Positions 61,986-64,000 of a stretch of DNA of 64,000 nt are shown piece after piece. The position numbers were made by a program, and so were the translations under genes. The notes under the pieces were generated by a model, which was not told where the DNA came from, made no database searches, and was given only the letters and a program-made list of their open reading frames with translations. Source of the stretch: Pseudomonas viridiflava (GTDB taxonomy: Bacteria > Pseudomonadota > Gammaproteobacteria > Pseudomonadales > Pseudomonadaceae); assembly GCF_900583165.1 (NCBI RefSeq), contig NZ_UTKY01000070.1:1-64000 (forward strand), written 5' to 3'. How positions within the stretch are numbered: the first letter of the stretch is position 1; each line of letters starts with the position of its first letter.

Positions 61986-62009
61986 CTAATTTTTCCCGGG
62001 CCGATTCGT
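61986..62009 (+). promoter_or_regulatory. Candidate PvdS (iron-starvation) promoter of the NRPS
   Basis: CTAATTTTTCCC at 61986 and CGTTTT at 62007 resemble the PvdS sigma-factor promoter (TAAAT, about 16 bases, CGT). The first box has one mismatch (TAATT) and the spacing is 15 to 16. It lies 55 bases before the NRPS start, as expected for pyoverdine genes. Confidence 0.4.
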
Positions 62010-62064
62010 TTTATAGGGACGACGTGCCTTTGTGCTTCCTGCCTATTGCTCCGGATCCCAACAA

Positions 62065-64000
62065 ATGAATGCTGAAGACTCCTTGAAACTTGCTCGCCGG
62101 TTTATCGGGTTGCCCCTGGAAAAACGCCAGCTGTTCCTGCAGGCCTTGCAGAAAGAAGGGGTGGACTTTTCCCGGTTCCCAATACCGGCCGGGGTGGAAG
62201 CCGAGGACCGCCAGGCGCTGTCCTACGCTCAACAGCGCATGTGGTTTCTGTGGCAGTTGGACCCAGGCAGCGGCGCGTATAACCTGCCGGGCGCAGTGAG
62301 GCTCAAGGGCGCGCTGGATATCGCTGCGATGGAACAGGCGTTTGCCAGTCTGGTGGCGCGCCATGAAACCCTGCGCACTGTGTTCCAGCGTCAGGCGGAC
62401 GAGCACCTGTTGCAGGTGGCGATCGAGCCCGAGCTGGCCATCGAGCAATTGGACCTGAGCCACCTGGCCCCTGAGGCGCGCGAACAGGCCGTCAATGACG
62501 CGGCGATCACCCAGTCGTTGCTGCCGTTCGACCTGGCCGGCGGCCCATTGCTGCGGGTGCAATTGCTCAGGCTGGATGCGCAGGAGCACGTGCTGTTGCT
62601 GACCCTGCACCACATCGTCTCCGATGGCTGGTCGATGAACGTGTTGATCGACGAGTTCATCCGTTTCTACGACGCCCATGAGCGCAACGAGGCGCCTCAA
62701 CTGCCGGCGCTACCGATCCAATACAGCGACTACGCCCTCTGGCAACGCCGCTGGCTGGAGGCAGGTGAACAGGCGCGTCAATTGGAGTACTGGCAGGCAC
62801 GCCTGGGTGACGAGCATCCGGTACTGGAACTGCCCACCGACCACGCGCGCCCTGCCATGCCCAGCTACCAGGGCACTCGCCACAATTTTGCGATTGAGCC
62901 CGCGTTGGCAGCGCAATTGCGCAGTTGCGCCCAGCAACACAACGTCACGTTGTTTATGCTGTTGCTCGGCGCGTTCAACGTGCTGCTGCATCGCTACACC
63001 GGCCAGGGCGACATCCGCATTGGGGTGCCCATCGCCAACCGTAACCGCAGTGAAGTCGAGGGGCTGATTGGCTTTTTCGTCAACACCCAGGTGCTGCGTA
63101 CCGAGCTGACCGGGCAAACCCGCATTGGCGAGTTGCTGCAAGGTATCAAGGAACATGCGCTGGGTGCCCAGGCCCACCAGGAGCTACCGTTCGAACGTCT
63201 GGTGGAAGCCCTCAAGGTCGAGCGCAGCCTCAGCCATACGCCGCTGTTCCAGGTGATGTACAACCACCAGCCGGTGGTTGCAGATATCGCCTCGGTCAGC
63301 ACCGCTTCCGGCCTGGAATTGGCATTGGTGGAATGGCAAAGTCGCACCACCCAATTCGACCTGACCCTCGACACCTACGAAAAATCCGGCACCTTGCACG
63401 CCGCGCTGACCTACGCCAACGATCTGTTTGACGCCCCCTCCATCGAGCGCATGGCCCGGCACTGGACCCGTCTGTTGCAGGCGATGGTTGCCGATGGCGA
63501 ACAGCGCATCGGTGAGCTGCCGATGCTTGACTGCGCGGAACAGCAGGTGTTGGTGCGCGATTGGAACCAGACAGCCGAGGCGTACCCGATCGAGCGCGGC
63601 ATTCATCACCTCATCCAGGACCAAGTCCGGCGCACGCCGGATGCACCGGCGCTGGTGTTCGGCGCCACGACGCTGACCTACGCCCAGCTTGACGCCCGCG
63701 CCAACCAATTGGCCCATGCGTTGGTAGAGCGGGGCGTTGGCGCGGATGTGTTGGTGGGCATCTGCGTTGAGCGCTCCGTGGAAATGGTGGTGGGCCTGTT
63801 GGCGATTCACAAGGCGGGTGGCGCCTACGTGCCGCTGGACCCGGAATACCCTGAAGAACGCCTGGCCTACATGATCGAAGACAGTGGCATCCAGTTGCTG
63901 CTCAGCCAGCACAGCCTGTTGTCGCTGCTGCCCGTTGCAGGTATCCAGGTGATCGCCCTCGATCATGCGCCTGACTGGCTCGATGGCTACAGCCAGCAGG
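62065..64000 (+). CDS. Pyoverdine-type non-ribosomal peptide synthetase, first 645 residues
   Basis: The gene continues past the right edge. After an N-terminal stretch typical of pyoverdine side-chain synthetases (MNAEDSLKLARRFIGLPLEK), a condensation domain covers about residues 50-480. It has SYAQQRMWFLWQLDPGSGAY and the active-site H182-H-I-V-S-D-G188. An adenylation domain begins near 510 (A1 LTYAQLDARANQL, A2 IHKAGGAYVPLDPEYP). A condensation domain at the front means it accepts a peptide from a preceding module. It fits PvdI/PvdJ-type enzymes; substrate specificity residues lie outside the window. The ribosome site is weak. Confidence 0.88.
   Translation, partial: MNAEDSLKLARRFIGLPLEKRQLFLQALQKEGVDFSRFPIPAGVEAEDRQALSYAQQRMWFLWQLDPGSGAYNLPGAVRLKGALDIAAMEQAFASLVARHETLRTVFQRQADEHLLQVAIEPELAIEQLDLSHLAPEAREQAVNDAAITQSLLPFDLAGGPLLRVQLLRLDAQEHVLLLTLHHIVSDGWSMNVLIDEFIRFYDAHERNEAPQLPALPIQYSDYALWQRRWLEAGEQARQLEYWQARLGDEHPVLELPTDHARPAMPSYQGTRHNFAIEPALAAQLRSCAQQHNVTLFMLLLGAFNVLLHRYTGQGDIRIGVPIANRNRSEVEGLIGFFVNTQVLRTELTGQTRIGELLQGIKEHALGAQAHQELPFERLVEALKVERSLSHTPLFQVMYNHQPVVADIASVSTASGLELALVEWQSRTTQFDLTLDTYEKSGTLHAALTYANDLFDAPSIERMARHWTRLLQAMVADGEQRIGELPMLDCAEQQVLVRDWNQTAEAYPIERGIHHLIQDQVRRTPDAPALVFGATTLTYAQLDARANQLAHALVERGVGADVLVGICVERSVEMVVGLLAIHKAGGAYVPLDPEYPEERLAYMIEDSGIQLLLSQHSLLSLLPVAGIQVIALDHAPDWLDGYSQQ

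Overview
The window reads as a chromosomal segment of a fluorescent Pseudomonas, most likely the P. fluorescens group. The support is the GC-rich coding style, many Pseudomonas-type REP hairpins (GTGGGAG...CTCCCAC), an Hxc-type secretion cluster, and a pyoverdine-type NRPS starting at the right edge. No rRNA, tRNA, CRISPR array or intact insertion sequence was recognised. Family names come from reading motifs by eye; no database search was run.

Region 1 (1-8.4 kb) is the distal part of a type II secretion cluster in the order GspL-M-D-E-F (hxcY-Z-Q-R-S), followed by a DING-family phosphate-binding/phosphatase-like exoprotein. The secretin is a lipoprotein. A nested palindromic element of about 730 bp separates the secretin gene from the ATPase gene. 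Region 2 (8.5-31.7 kb) is a two-partner secretion locus with the same order as the phosphate-starvation pdt locus of P. aeruginosa. It holds a 4187-residue exoprotein (pdtA), a Phd/DUF772 fusion regulator (phdA), the transporter pdtB, an ExbB carrying lectin-like domains, ExbD, TonB, a porin, a coiled-coil protein, a YbjN-like protein, a membrane-anchored parvulin and a LysR-type regulator. A shared near-identical motif that resembles a Pho box precedes both pdtA and phdA.

Region 3 (31.8-46.5 kb) is a mixed housekeeping and accessory stretch. It holds LysR/DUF4865, a degenerate histidine phosphatase with cobF, an esterase, a Kef-type K+ efflux protein, a HigBA-type toxin-antitoxin pair whose toxin has an in-frame stop, an EamA transporter with a divergent AraC regulator, a DUF726 hydrolase, mntH, a Phd/VapC pair, and a LysR regulator divergent from two small YdcZ-type proteins. 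Region 4 (46.5-51.9 kb) holds a nucleoside uptake pair (Tsx porin and NUP-family protein) and a polyol locus (AraC regulator, solute-binding protein, short-chain dehydrogenase).

Region 5 (52.0-55.1 kb) is an AT-rich island with a TSUP permease, a putative heme-oxygenase-like metal oxidase and a LysR regulator. It lies between the 3' end of nrtR and a displaced look-alike of that 3' end. Region 6 (55.1-62 kb) is the NAD salvage unit nrtR / pncA-pncB-nadE with visible operator repeats, then MATE and MFS exporters and a HicAB pair. Region 7 (62.1-64 kb) is the first condensation domain and part of the first adenylation domain of a large NRPS.
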